Below, one piece after another: positions 1 through 7,874 of a DNA stretch of 25,151 nucleotides (position 1 is its first letter; each line of letters opens with the position of its first letter). The stretch is from the NCBI GenBank assembly GCA_002298995.1, contig DBMO01000074.1:1-25151 (forward strand), given 5' to 3'. A model generated the notes under the pieces. The model made no database searches. It was not told the DNA's origin and was given only the letters and a program-made list of their open reading frames with translations. The DNA is from Desulfarculales bacterium UBA696 (GTDB lineage: Bacteria > Desulfobacterota > Syntrophobacteria > Syntrophobacterales > Syntrophobacteraceae). The position numbers and the translations under genes were made by a program.

Positions 1-23
1 TTCCCCTTTGGGCAACGACCCCT

Positions 24-35
24 GGAGACCGCGCC
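24..35 (-). repeat. partial copy of dispersed GGCGCGGTCTCC repeat
   Basis: The minus strand reads GGCGCGGTCTCC. This matches the first 12 bases of the repeat at 25133-25151, and 11 of them match the palindromic copy near 8846. The copy is cut short here, because the following bases do not continue the palindrome. It is a short match, supported by recurrence at two other intergenic sites of this window. Confidence 0.5.
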
Positions 36-61
36 ATAACAGGGGGGAGCCTACCCCACAT

Positions 62-142
62 TCTAACACTCGCAACCTACAACTCGTAGCTCGTGACCTA
101 CAATCCGTAACCTGCAACCCTTAACCCGCAACGCTGCAATCT
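62..142. repeat. degenerate short tandem repeat tract
   Basis: The stretch downstream of the nitroreductase gene consists of imperfect units of about 10 to 18 bases, most ending in CAA and built on variants of CTCGTAACCTACAA. No reading frame is conserved across the units and no terminator is visible. It looks like a decaying low-complexity repeat; its function is unknown. Confidence 0.5.
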
Positions 143-144
143 TC

Positions 145-975
145 TCACTCCCCCTCGAACCAGGAAACATCCAGCGGGTTTCGCTCGGGGAGGCGGTAGT
201 AGCGGTGTTTGGGGTAGCCAGCCATCAAAATCCCCATAATGGCATTTTCGGACGGAATTTTCAGGAAGTCCGACATTGGCTGGAACTGCTGGGCGCATGC
301 CTGTGCATAGCCGGCCCAGCAGGTTCCAATTCCCAGGACCGGAGCGTATATTTCGACGTATTCGAGGGCCAGGTAGGTTGAAATTGGCGCGGCGGCCAGC
401 TCTTTCGATGCATGGGCGACGATTAGCTGGTGCGCTCCGCGAAAAACCCTGTCTTCGCCCTTTTCGTGGGACCGGATTATGGCCGGCATGTGATAGCGAT
501 TTGCCAGATCGGGCTGCGAGCTGACGGTCTCGCGCATCCACTCGACAACGATTTCCCGAAGCCGATCTACTTTCTCACGGCCATCGACAACGATGTAGGA
601 TATCCCCTGCGAGTTGTGGCCGGAGGGTGCAAACCGGGCGATCTCGAGGAGCTGAAGCATTTGCTCCCTTGGAATCGGCTCGTCTTTGTAAACCCGTATC
701 GAGCGGCGTGAGCGAAGGAAAAGCGCCGCCGTTTCCGGCGATATCGAAAATCCGGGTGGAATCGGGAACTGGCCGGCAAGCGGGGATTTGCGGTTATCGA
801 TTGCCCCACTGGGGCATGCGGCAACACAGTGCCCGCAGCCTATACAGATATGGGAGGCGCCCGGCTTTAACTTCGGGCCGCACTTGGGGTCGAGTACCAG
901 AAGGCTTAACGGACATACCTCGACGCAGATACCGTCGCGGTTGCATTTTTCGTGGTCTACGTTAATTAGAGACAT
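145..975 (-). CDS. ferredoxin-nitroreductase fusion protein
   Basis: The 276-residue protein joins an N-terminal ferredoxin domain (about 1-60) to a C-terminal FMN-dependent nitroreductase-family domain (about 83-265). The second ferredoxin motif is complete, with Cys44, 47, 50 and 54. The first reads C11-x2-D14-x2-C17-x3-C21-P, so Asp replaces the second Cys, as in some archaeal ferredoxins. The nitroreductase domain opens with the typical RSRRSIR motif at 88-94. A plausible role is ferredoxin-fed flavin reduction of an unknown cytoplasmic substrate. The start is preceded by AGGA about nine bases upstream. The gene begins 36 bases after the end of the PBP1A gene on the same strand, so the two are probably cotranscribed, although no functional link is obvious. 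The family is clear; the substrate is unknown. Confidence 0.9.
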   Translation of the reverse strand: MSLINVDHEKCNRDGICVEVCPLSLLVLDPKCGPKLKPGASHICIGCGHCVAACPSGAIDNRKSPLAGQFPIPPGFSISPETAALFLRSRRSIRVYKDEPIPREQMLQLLEIARFAPSGHNSQGISYIVVDGREKVDRLREIVVEWMRETVSSQPDLANRYHMPAIIRSHEKGEDRVFRGAHQLIVAHASKELAAAPISTYLALEYVEIYAPVLGIGTCWAGYAQACAQQFQPMSDFLKIPSENAIMGILMAGYPKHRYYRLPERNPLDVSWFEGE

Positions 976-1011
976 TTCAAAGTTCCTGTAACTGCTCCCA
1001 AAGGTGGGAAA

Positions 1012-3420
1012 TTAAAAAAGATCTGACTTAAAGAACGAGTCGCCCTCCGACGACTTGGCCGGCCGGGAAGGCTGGTCCGGGTTGTCGATGTCCTCCTCGT
1101 TGGCATTCTCATCGAGTTGCGGTCCCTTTCCGGGGGTCGGGACGCTCCCCGAAAAAGCCGCGTATACAGATCCGGCCTCATCGGATCTGGCTGCTCCTCC
1201 CGAACCGGCGCTAATCCTGGCAAAGACGATTCCTTCGGGGATCTGGAAAGTTTCCATTGGTTTGTCCTTCATGTATTCTTTCATGAAGTATACCCAGATC
1301 GGGCATGCAGCCCTGCCTCCCGTTTCACCCTTGCCAAGCGAGACCGTGTGGTCGTCATAGCCCACCCAGACCCCCGTCAGCACCGACGGAGTGTATCCGA
1401 TGAACCATGCGTCCTTTAGTTCGTTCGTGGTGCCGGTCTTACCCGCGGCGGGTCTGCCCAGCTCCTTTGCCTTGGTCCCGGTACCTTCCTGCACAACGCC
1501 CTGCAGAAGGTCGGTTACGAGATAGGCCGTCTGGGGAGAAATTGCCTGTTGACGCTTCACCTGGTGTTGTTCGATCAGGTTGCCGTTTCTGTCGAGCACG
1601 CGTTCGATAAGGTAGGGTTCAACTTTCGCTCCCTGGCCGGCGAAGGTCGAATAGGCGGTAAGAAGCTCGGAGAGCGTCACGCCGGAGGCCCCGAGTGCAA
1701 GCGAGAGGGTGGGCGTAAGCTGCGATTCGATCCCGAGCTGCCGGGCGTAGTTGATCGTGTAGTGGACGCCGATAGATTCGAGAAGCTTTACAGTTACCAC
1801 GTTTCGTGAGTGAATTATAGCCTTTCTCAGTAGAATCGGTCCCCAGAACTGGCGGTCGTAGTTTGCCGGCCTCCAGGCCCCCCTCGGACTGTTTTCATCG
1901 TAGGAGATGGGTGTGTCCATGAGGATCGAGGCTTCAGTGTATCCTTTGTCGAGCGCCGCCGAGTAAATGATTGGCTTAAAGGAGGAGCCCGGCTGCCTTA
2001 CTGACTGGGTGCACCGGTTGAACTGGCTCTTTTCGAAGTTTCTCCCGCCGACCATGCAGATGACACGCCCGGTGAGCGGATTCATTGTCATAAGCGACCC
2101 TTCCATACCGGGGTCTTGCTCGAGCACGGCGGTCCATGACTTTGCGTCCTGGCGCTTCCCGAGCCTCACCCTGAGAAGGTCGCCCGTTTTGAAAATCTTT
2201 TCCGCCCGTTTGGCCGAAATCTGGGTCCACTGCCACCCCGACTGGGGAATCACCGCCGTCTGCTGCCCCAGATCCACGGTGCAGACATTTGTCTTGGGAT
2301 CGAATTCCTTCACCAGGCCCGCAACGGCTTTCCCTTCAATAAGCTCGCCGTTTGCCTGCATCAATACCTTCAGCGCCGAAGCCCAGTCCTGCTTTGGTAC
2401 ATTTGCATGGAGCCCGCGGTAGCGCTTGTGCCTTTTGTCCAGTTCCCGCAGCCCCTGGTCGAGGGCCCTTTCGGCGATGTGTTGCGCGCGGCTGTCGAGC
2501 GTCGTTTGAATTGTCAGGCCTTCCTTGTAGAGCATGTCGCGGCCGAAGCGGGCCTCGGCCTGCCTGCGCACCTCTTCGGTAAAGTAGTCGAGCTCGTGCA
2601 GGGTCCAGCGCTTGGGCTTGGCGAGTTGGAGCGGCTTTGCAAGCGCCGCGCGCGCCTCCTCCATGGAAATGAAATCAGATTCGACCATTCTCTGGAGAAC
2701 GTAGCGCTGGCGTTCCCGAGCGGCCGGGAAGCGGTGTGTGGGCGAAAATTTGGTTGGGGCCTTTGGCAAACCGGCAAGCATCGAAGCCTCGGAGAGATTG
2801 AGCTGGCTTGCGCTCTTGTCGAAATAGGTCTTCGCGGCGGCTTCCACCCCGTATGCGCCCGAGCCGAAATAGATCTGGTTCAGGTAGAGATAGAGAATCT
2901 CGTTTTTGGTAAGGCTGCTATCGATGCGGTAAGCCAGCAGGGCCTCTTTGAATTTGCGGGTATAGGTCCGCTCTGGGGTGAGCAGGAGAGATTTTACCAC
3001 CTGCTGTGTGATTGTGCTCCCGCCCTGGACGATTTCACCCGCCTGAAGGTTTTTGAACATTGCGCGGAAAATGCCGACAAGGTCCACCCCACTGTGCTCG
3101 AAGAACCGGACGTCTTCCGCCGCTATGAATGCTTTAATCAGAAGAGGCGGCAGATCTCGCAGGGGCACCAGGTACCGGCGCTCGATAAAAAATTCGCCAA
3201 TCAGTTCCCCGTCAGCCGAATAGACGCTGGTGACCAGGGGCGGATGATAGCTCTTGAGGGCCTCGGCGCTTGGCAGGGAGCGGTCTATCTGGACATAGAC
3301 GGCGAACCCGACGATGCCCGCCATCAGGAAAAGACAGAGAAAGATCGAGAAAAGGGTAAAAAGAAGCCAGCGAAAGGGTTTTTTCCCCTGAGCACGTCCT
3401 CTGGCGGCGGACTTTTTCAT
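1012..3420 (-). CDS. mrcA: penicillin-binding protein 1A (bifunctional peptidoglycan synthase)
   Basis: This class A penicillin-binding protein polymerises lipid II into glycan chains and cross-links the stem peptides on the outer face of the inner membrane. The 802-residue product has a short basic cytoplasmic tail, one membrane segment (about 17-43), a GT51 glycosyltransferase domain (about 65-240; catalytic Glu102 in EDVRFFEHSGVD; GGSTITQQ at 133-140) and a transpeptidase domain (about 435-715). The transpeptidase motifs are intact: S479-x-x-K482, S538-R-N540 and K661-T-G663. An OB-like linker lies between the two domains. The C-terminal tail after about 735 is acidic and probably disordered. 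Length and motifs fit PBP1A/MrcA. A GAGG ribosome site lies a few bases before the ATG. The gene is divergent from the MDR reductase gene and lies upstream of the nitroreductase gene. Confidence 0.96.
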   Translation of the reverse strand: MKKSAARGRAQGKKPFRWLLFTLFSIFLCLFLMAGIVGFAVYVQIDRSLPSAEALKSYHPPLVTSVYSADGELIGEFFIERRYLVPLRDLPPLLIKAFIAAEDVRFFEHSGVDLVGIFRAMFKNLQAGEIVQGGSTITQQVVKSLLLTPERTYTRKFKEALLAYRIDSSLTKNEILYLYLNQIYFGSGAYGVEAAAKTYFDKSASQLNLSEASMLAGLPKAPTKFSPTHRFPAARERQRYVLQRMVESDFISMEEARAALAKPLQLAKPKRWTLHELDYFTEEVRRQAEARFGRDMLYKEGLTIQTTLDSRAQHIAERALDQGLRELDKRHKRYRGLHANVPKQDWASALKVLMQANGELIEGKAVAGLVKEFDPKTNVCTVDLGQQTAVIPQSGWQWTQISAKRAEKIFKTGDLLRVRLGKRQDAKSWTAVLEQDPGMEGSLMTMNPLTGRVICMVGGRNFEKSQFNRCTQSVRQPGSSFKPIIYSAALDKGYTEASILMDTPISYDENSPRGAWRPANYDRQFWGPILLRKAIIHSRNVVTVKLLESIGVHYTINYARQLGIESQLTPTLSLALGASGVTLSELLTAYSTFAGQGAKVEPYLIERVLDRNGNLIEQHQVKRQQAISPQTAYLVTDLLQGVVQEGTGTKAKELGRPAAGKTGTTNELKDAWFIGYTPSVLTGVWVGYDDHTVSLGKGETGGRAACPIWVYFMKEYMKDKPMETFQIPEGIVFARISAGSGGAARSDEAGSVYAAFSGSVPTPGKGPQLDENANEEDIDNPDQPSRPAKSSEGDSFFKSDLF

Positions 3421-3594
3421 GGCTTACCTCTTGCCGGCCCGGAATGCGGGCGCGACCTTTTTCGGCTCGGGGCCGACCATAATGTTTTGATCGTCCGTAA
3501 CTGTTATTGAATAAAAAAGTATGTCTACCATACCGGTCCATCAAAATAAATACCGGCATCGAAAAGGGCGGCAATAATAGGCCTCTGCCGGTCG

Positions 3595-3632
3595 GGTTTC
3601 AACCGGAAATTAAGGGATTCCGGGTTGAAACC
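3595..3632. repeat. strong inverted repeat in divergent intergenic region
   Basis: GGTTTCAACCGGAA (3595-3608) pairs with 3618-3632 over 14 base pairs, with a single bulged base and a nine-base loop. It lies between the divergent PBP1A and MDR-reductase genes and has no T-run, so it is unlikely to be a terminator. It could be an operator, a 5'-UTR stem of the reductase mRNA or a dispersed palindromic repeat. Apart from this stem I see no gene in the 290-base gap. Confidence 0.6.
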
Positions 3633-3710
3633 GGCAAGGCGGGGCTTTAGTTTTGCATCCGGAACGCTTGCGAACCACCCAAAAACCTTCCTTCAAAAAG
3701 AGGCCAAGCC

Positions 3711-4739
3711 ATGAAAGCACTCTGCTTTAACCAACACGGCGAAATCGATGTTCTAAGATACGATAATGTACCCGATCCCGCACCCGGAAAGGGTGAAGTT
3801 CTCGTACAGGTTAAGGCGTGCGCCCTCAATCACCTCGATATCTGGGTAATGCGAGGCATTCCGGGCCTCCAGCTGGAGATGCCTCACTGGGGCGGCTCCG
3901 ATATTGCCGGTGTGGTAGCGGGGATCGGAGATGAAGTTACCGGCTGGCAGGCCGGGCAGCGAGTTGTTATAGACCACGGCATAAATGCCCATGAAGACGA
4001 GTTTACGCGGCGAGGCGAGCCCAGCATGAGCCCGGGATATAAGATAATCGGCGAGCACACGCGAGGGGGTTTCGCGGAGTACGTGGCCGTCCCCGCGGCA
4101 AACCTCGTTGAGATACCAAAGGACATTGATTTTCCGCAAGCCGCCGCTCCGCTTCTGGTGACGCTTACCGCCTGGCGAATGCTTATTTCCCGTGCAAAAC
4201 TGCGCGCCGGTGAATCGGTCTTGGTGGTCGGGGCCGGCGGAGGGGTAAACAGCGCTGCTATCCAGATCGCAAAGCTTGCCGGGGCAACCGTTTACACGGT
4301 GGCAAGCAACGAAGAAAAAGCTCAAAAGGCGTTCGACCTGGGGGCCGATTTCGTCATCGACCGCTCGCGCTTCGACTGGGGAAAAGAGATTTACAAAATG
4401 ACCGGAAAGCGGGGGGCTGATGTCGTCGTGGACAACGTCGGGGCCGCGACCATAAATATCAGCATGCAGGCCGTGGCAAGGGGCGGGCGCATAGTGATCG
4501 TCGGCAACACGAGCGGTCCTCAGGCAGAAATCGACATTCGCCGCATATTCGGAAAGCAGATCAGCCTGATCGGCAGCACCATGGGCACTCACAAGGACTT
4601 TCACGACATAACCCGGATGCTCTGGAGCGGAAAAATCAGGACGATTATCGATACCGTAATGCCGCTCTCCGACGGCCGGAAAGCATTTGAGATGATGGAG
4701 CGAAGCGATCAGTTCGGAAAGATCGTGCTGGTTCCCTAA
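3711..4739 (+). CDS. MDR-family NAD(P)H-dependent alcohol dehydrogenase/quinone reductase-like protein, zinc-less
   Basis: The 342-residue protein has the medium-chain dehydrogenase/reductase layout: a GroES-like N-terminal domain (about 1-125) and a Rossmann domain with a glycine-rich GAGGGVNSAA loop at 174-183. It resembles zinc-binding alcohol dehydrogenases over its whole length, but the zinc ligands are missing. Asn40 stands where the catalytic Cys is expected, and the structural-zinc loop (about 92-110) has no cysteine. It therefore probably works without zinc, like quinone oxidoreductases or enoyl reductases of the superfamily; the substrate is unknown. The ATG is preceded by AGAGG eight bases upstream. 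The gene is monocistronic, divergent from mrcA and followed by a weak terminator-like hairpin. Confidence 0.9.
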   Translation: MKALCFNQHGEIDVLRYDNVPDPAPGKGEVLVQVKACALNHLDIWVMRGIPGLQLEMPHWGGSDIAGVVAGIGDEVTGWQAGQRVVIDHGINAHEDEFTRRGEPSMSPGYKIIGEHTRGGFAEYVAVPAANLVEIPKDIDFPQAAAPLLVTLTAWRMLISRAKLRAGESVLVVGAGGGVNSAAIQIAKLAGATVYTVASNEEKAQKAFDLGADFVIDRSRFDWGKEIYKMTGKRGADVVVDNVGAATINISMQAVARGGRIVIVGNTSGPQAEIDIRRIFGKQISLIGSTMGTHKDFHDITRMLWSGKIRTIIDTVMPLSDGRKAFEMMERSDQFGKIVLVP

Positions 4740-4792
4740 AGACGCCGGATCCGGTTATATTGCGCCCGGCTGCCGCGCATTGGGCAGAGGCC

Positions 4793-4815
4793 GGCCTGCA
4801 TTTCAGCGGGCCTTT
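4793..4815 (+). terminator. possible weak terminator after the MDR reductase gene
   Basis: GGCCTGC (4793-4799) pairs with GCGGGCC (4806-4812) over seven base pairs including one G-U, around the loop ATTTCA, and is followed by TTTACTT. It lies 53 bases after the stop codon at 4739. The short T-run makes it a weak candidate. The rest of the 4740-4986 gap holds only a small GGCGGG/CCCGCC stem at 4912-4927. Confidence 0.4.
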
Positions 4816-4986
4816 ACTTGAAAAATTATGATTTCAACTGCCCGTGGCGATGATCTCCCGGGCATTTGATGCCGAAAGCATGGCCATTATTTCCCATCCC
4901 ATTGCCAAATGGGCGGGTATTCCCGCCGCATGGCATCCCATCCATCAAACGCCCGCAATGAGCCAGCCATCTTGAATGCAATTGTA

Positions 4987-5538
4987 TTAGAGATAGATTT
5001 CCGAAAGGCTATCGATCATTTTGTGGAATGCTTCGTGTGTGCCCGGTCCCATCCTTTCGCGCTCCAGTTTTTCGAATTCGCGTGATAGGCGCTCCTGTTC
5101 GCTTTGACTAAGTTTTTGGTCGGCCATTGGGAAGAGCACATCGTTTTCTTTCCAGATGTGGCTTTTCAGTAAATCCGAGTATTGAAGCGCGGGATTTGTC
5201 AGCACATGCAGGGAACCGGTTTCCCCGCTTCGGTAGGCATTGATTAGATTGCTCATCTCCGCCACGAATCGCCGGCCCCTGTCATGCTCGGAGAGCATAA
5301 CGCCGATCGGGCCGCCTTCTTTCGGGACGCCCGCGGCCTGCATGGCCGGAAAGAGGAAATCTTCTTCCTTGCCGTGATGGCACTTATCAACAAAGATCCC
5401 GAAAAATTCTATAATCTGGTCGATATGCTCCAATGGAACGCTCTGCGCCGAAACGATCTTTTCGGAAATGCGGTCGAGTACCTCCAGGACTACGAGAATT
5501 CCATCGTGCTCGGCCTTGAGCTCTTCGGTTGGCCGCAT
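4987..5538 (-). CDS. hemerythrin-like domain protein
   Basis: A 183-residue cytoplasmic protein with a hemerythrin/HHE four-helix fold that binds a non-heme di-iron centre. Likely ligands are visible: His11 (EHDGI), the HxxxE pair H55-E59 (HHGKEED), His85 (SEHDRGR) and the HxxxE pair H127-E131 (HIWKENDVLFPMAD). Such proteins sense or sequester O2, NO or iron in anaerobes; which applies here is unknown. I chose the ATG at 5538 because the AAGGGG site lies six bases upstream of it. An ATG two codons earlier (5544) directly abuts that site. No second domain is present. The gene stands alone, with its upstream side facing a long gene-free stretch. Confidence 0.9.
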   Translation of the reverse strand: MRPTEELKAEHDGILVVLEVLDRISEKIVSAQSVPLEHIDQIIEFFGIFVDKCHHGKEEDFLFPAMQAAGVPKEGGPIGVMLSEHDRGRRFVAEMSNLINAYRSGETGSLHVLTNPALQYSDLLKSHIWKENDVLFPMADQKLSQSEQERLSREFEKLERERMGPGTHEAFHKMIDSLSEIYL

Positions 5539-6137
5539 GCTCATCCCCTTTTTTTCTTGGATTCACTTCAGAGTTCGGTTAGCCCCCCGCGGCAGGCATT
5601 TTGGCGCGAAGGATTCGCACTTTTTAATCATCGGAGGAGGCCAGGTCATCGTTTTTGAAAAAGATAATGATATATTAGAGTGGAATCGGCGTGAAGTGAT
5701 ATCTCGGGCCGGGCGGTCGCCGCTCGATTGTGATAAAATGCTCTATATTTCCCTTGATTCGAGGCTCGCTTGCAAATATAATGCGCCGCGGTTTAAATTG
5801 GTTTTTCTTCTCGTGAATTGCCTCGCGTTCGACAATTTGATCTGGTACAGGAGCGGCTCTCTGCCTTATGACCCCGTTTGGACTTGATTAACTGCCTGTT
5901 GCGGGATCGGGTGGGGTCAAGCTGTTTCCGATCCATTGCTTGTTCGCATCGGCGGCTCCCTTGGGCATCGGGCAAAAATTGAATGGTGAATTGAGCGCAA
6001 GATCCCATTTGTATTGATATTTTTTAACAAAAAGATACCATTACTCACTTCTGGCAACATTCAACATATCACTGATTCGGGCAGGGGTTGATTTTTGCCG
6101 GCTGTCCCGAAAAATCAAAAAAAGGAATTTGCCTTCC
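5539..6137. other. gene-free stretch of about 600 bases
   Basis: Between the hemerythrin gene and the cytochrome/HdrC-like gene no open frame has a credible ribosome site, codon pattern or recognisable product. The stretch contains AT-rich segments near 5655-5680 and 6015-6055 that could hold promoters for the flanking divergent genes, and a short repeat at 5904-5934. I do not recognise a riboswitch or small RNA here. Confidence 0.5.
5904..5934. repeat. REP-like element, copy 1
   Basis: GGATCGG (5904-5910) and CCGATCC (5928-5934) form a seven-base-pair inverted repeat whose loop carries GTGGGGTCAAGCTG. The same arrangement, ATCGG then GTGGGGTCARGCTG then CCGAT, recurs at 17285-17320. Short elements containing GGGGTCAGGCTG occur in related genomes near Y1-family transposase genes, as I recall; no transposase is present here. 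Confidence 0.55.
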
Positions 6138-7874
6138 ATGTCGCTCCACAAGCTTGTACTTATCGCATCATTGGTCATTTTCGGTATCGGAACTGTCTGG
6201 AAAATATCGACTTGGTTCCGCTACTCGGTTGGACCCCAGGGAAGCCGTTTCTCGATGTCACAGAGGATTGCGGCCGCCCTTAAGGGTGTTCTGGCGAGTC
6301 TGTTCAGCCCAAAAGTCATCTCGGCATTCTTTGCCGACGCTCTGTTCCAGCGGCCGATACTGCGTGAGGACCCATACCGCTGGTACATGCACATGAGCAT
6401 TTTCGCGGGTTTTGCGATGCTCTTCGTGCTGCACGCGCTCGATAATTACCTGATGGTGCATCTCTACAACGGCTATGCTGCTACTCTTAATCCCTTCCTT
6501 TTCTTGAGGGACGTTGGCGGAGCGCTGGTCGTGGTGGGTGTGATAATGGCCATCAACAGGCGCTTCATCCGCAAAGAGCGCCGCCCGCGCACCAGTTCCA
6601 TGGACGTATACGCAATAGTGATGGTGGCTCTTATCATCCTCTCGGGCTTCCTCCTGGAATCCACCAAGATAACCTCCCAGGCTGCCTTTCAGAGGATGGC
6701 CGATGAATACACAATGGGCGGGACCGATGAAGACATAAAGGCGCTCGAGGCCTACTGGTCCGAGAACTTCGGCGTGGTTGTGGCCAACGCCAAGGTACCC
6801 TACAGCGCGGCGGTGCTTGCCAAGGGCAAGGAAGTGCACCAGGCCAACTGCGAGCAGTGCCACGCAGCTCCGGTGTGGGGATTTGGCGGATATGCGATTT
6901 CGGTTGCACTGAGGCCACTGGCCGCCGGCCTGGATGCCGCCCGCCTGCCGGATATACTTACATGGGTGCATTACCTGGCCTGCCTTTTCCTCCTTGCTTA
7001 CCTGCCTTTCAGCAAGATGTTCCACATGATTGCCAGTCCGATCAGCCTCATGGCCAGCGCGGCGATGGGCGCCAATTCGGACCCGGCCAACGTGGCAACC
7101 CGGCAGATGATCGAGCTTGACGCATGCACCCACTGCGGCACCTGCACAATGACCTGTTCGGTTGCGGTGGCAATAAATGAGTTCCCGAACGTTAACATCC
7201 TCCCCTCGGAGAAGATCAGGGCGCTCAAGAAGTTTGCAACGGGTGCGGACGTTGACGATAAAGAACTTCGCGCGATCCAGCAGGGCGTGATGCTGTGCAC
7301 GAACTGCAACCGGTGCGGCCTTGTATGCCCCTCCGGGATTCAGCTTCGCGATCTTTGGTTTGCGGCAAGGGAGCGGCTGCTGTCGCAGGGCGTTGCCGAA
7401 CCCAATCTTCTTTCGCCTCTTGCCTACTACCGCGGGCTCGAGCGGGAAAACATCGACAAGGATCAATACCAGAAGCCTCTTGATGCAGCCCTGAACGTTA
7501 TGTCCGGACCAAAGGGCAGACCGTCCGATGCAGTGGTCAAGGTTGGGGAAAAGGCTATCCTTGGCGAGCTGAGCCGGTCTATCCAGGCAAATTCGTTTTC
7601 CAACTGCTACCGTTGCGGGCTTTGCACCAACTCCTGCCCGGTAGTTCGCAACTACGAACATCCCGTCGAAGAACTCGGGCTGCTTCCGCACCAGATGATG
7701 CATGCTATTGGTCTGCGGTGCTGGGACCTGGTGTTCAACTCGAGGATGCTCTGGGGCTGCCTGGGTTGCTATCAGTGCCAGGAAAACTGCCCGCAGTGCG
7801 TTTCCATAACCGACATTATGTATGAACTGAAGAACCGGGCTATTTCCCGCAAAAACGAAGAGTTGGCGATATGA
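6138..7874 (+). CDS. membrane b-type cytochrome fused to two HdrC-like [4Fe-4S] modules
   Basis: The 578-residue protein begins with a NarI/HdrE-like heme b domain of five membrane segments (about 5-27, 82-104, 125-143, 156-174, 273-298). Candidate heme b ligands are His85 and His99, and His278 and His296; the 18-residue spacing of the last pair equals that in NarI. A CxxCH motif (C238-H242) sits in the loop between helices 4 and 5, which would be periplasmic, as covalent c-heme attachment requires. Two dicluster ferredoxin modules follow: Cys330/333/336/340 with 387/390/393/397, and Cys490/493/496/500 with 541/544/547/551. It probably exchanges electrons between the quinone pool or a periplasmic donor and the HdrB-like partner, whose gene overlaps by four bases. 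The ATG at 6138 follows AAAGGA; a TTG nine bases earlier is too close to it. The substrate is unknown. Confidence 0.9.
   Translation: MSLHKLVLIASLVIFGIGTVWKISTWFRYSVGPQGSRFSMSQRIAAALKGVLASLFSPKVISAFFADALFQRPILREDPYRWYMHMSIFAGFAMLFVLHALDNYLMVHLYNGYAATLNPFLFLRDVGGALVVVGVIMAINRRFIRKERRPRTSSMDVYAIVMVALIILSGFLLESTKITSQAAFQRMADEYTMGGTDEDIKALEAYWSENFGVVVANAKVPYSAAVLAKGKEVHQANCEQCHAAPVWGFGGYAISVALRPLAAGLDAARLPDILTWVHYLACLFLLAYLPFSKMFHMIASPISLMASAAMGANSDPANVATRQMIELDACTHCGTCTMTCSVAVAINEFPNVNILPSEKIRALKKFATGADVDDKELRAIQQGVMLCTNCNRCGLVCPSGIQLRDLWFAARERLLSQGVAEPNLLSPLAYYRGLERENIDKDQYQKPLDAALNVMSGPKGRPSDAVVKVGEKAILGELSRSIQANSFSNCYRCGLCTNSCPVVRNYEHPVEELGLLPHQMMHAIGLRCWDLVFNSRMLWGCLGCYQCQENCPQCVSITDIMYELKNRAISRKNEELAI

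Noticed and set aside
2407..3510. Long plus-strand open frame opposite mrcA
   Set aside because: It is antisense to a clearly conserved PBP1A gene with all catalytic motifs and encodes nothing recognisable; a typical GC-rich shadow frame.
5468..5887. 139-codon plus-strand open frame running from the hemerythrin gene into the gap
   Set aside because: About its first 75 bases are antisense to the hemerythrin gene. It shows no ribosome site, and the product has no recognisable pattern.
6084..6098. Possible sigma-54 promoter (GG-N10-GC) before the cytochrome/HdrC-like gene
   Set aside because: The -12 side TTTTTGC is acceptable but the -24 side GGGGTTG departs from TGGCAC. The start point would fall almost on the ribosome site.
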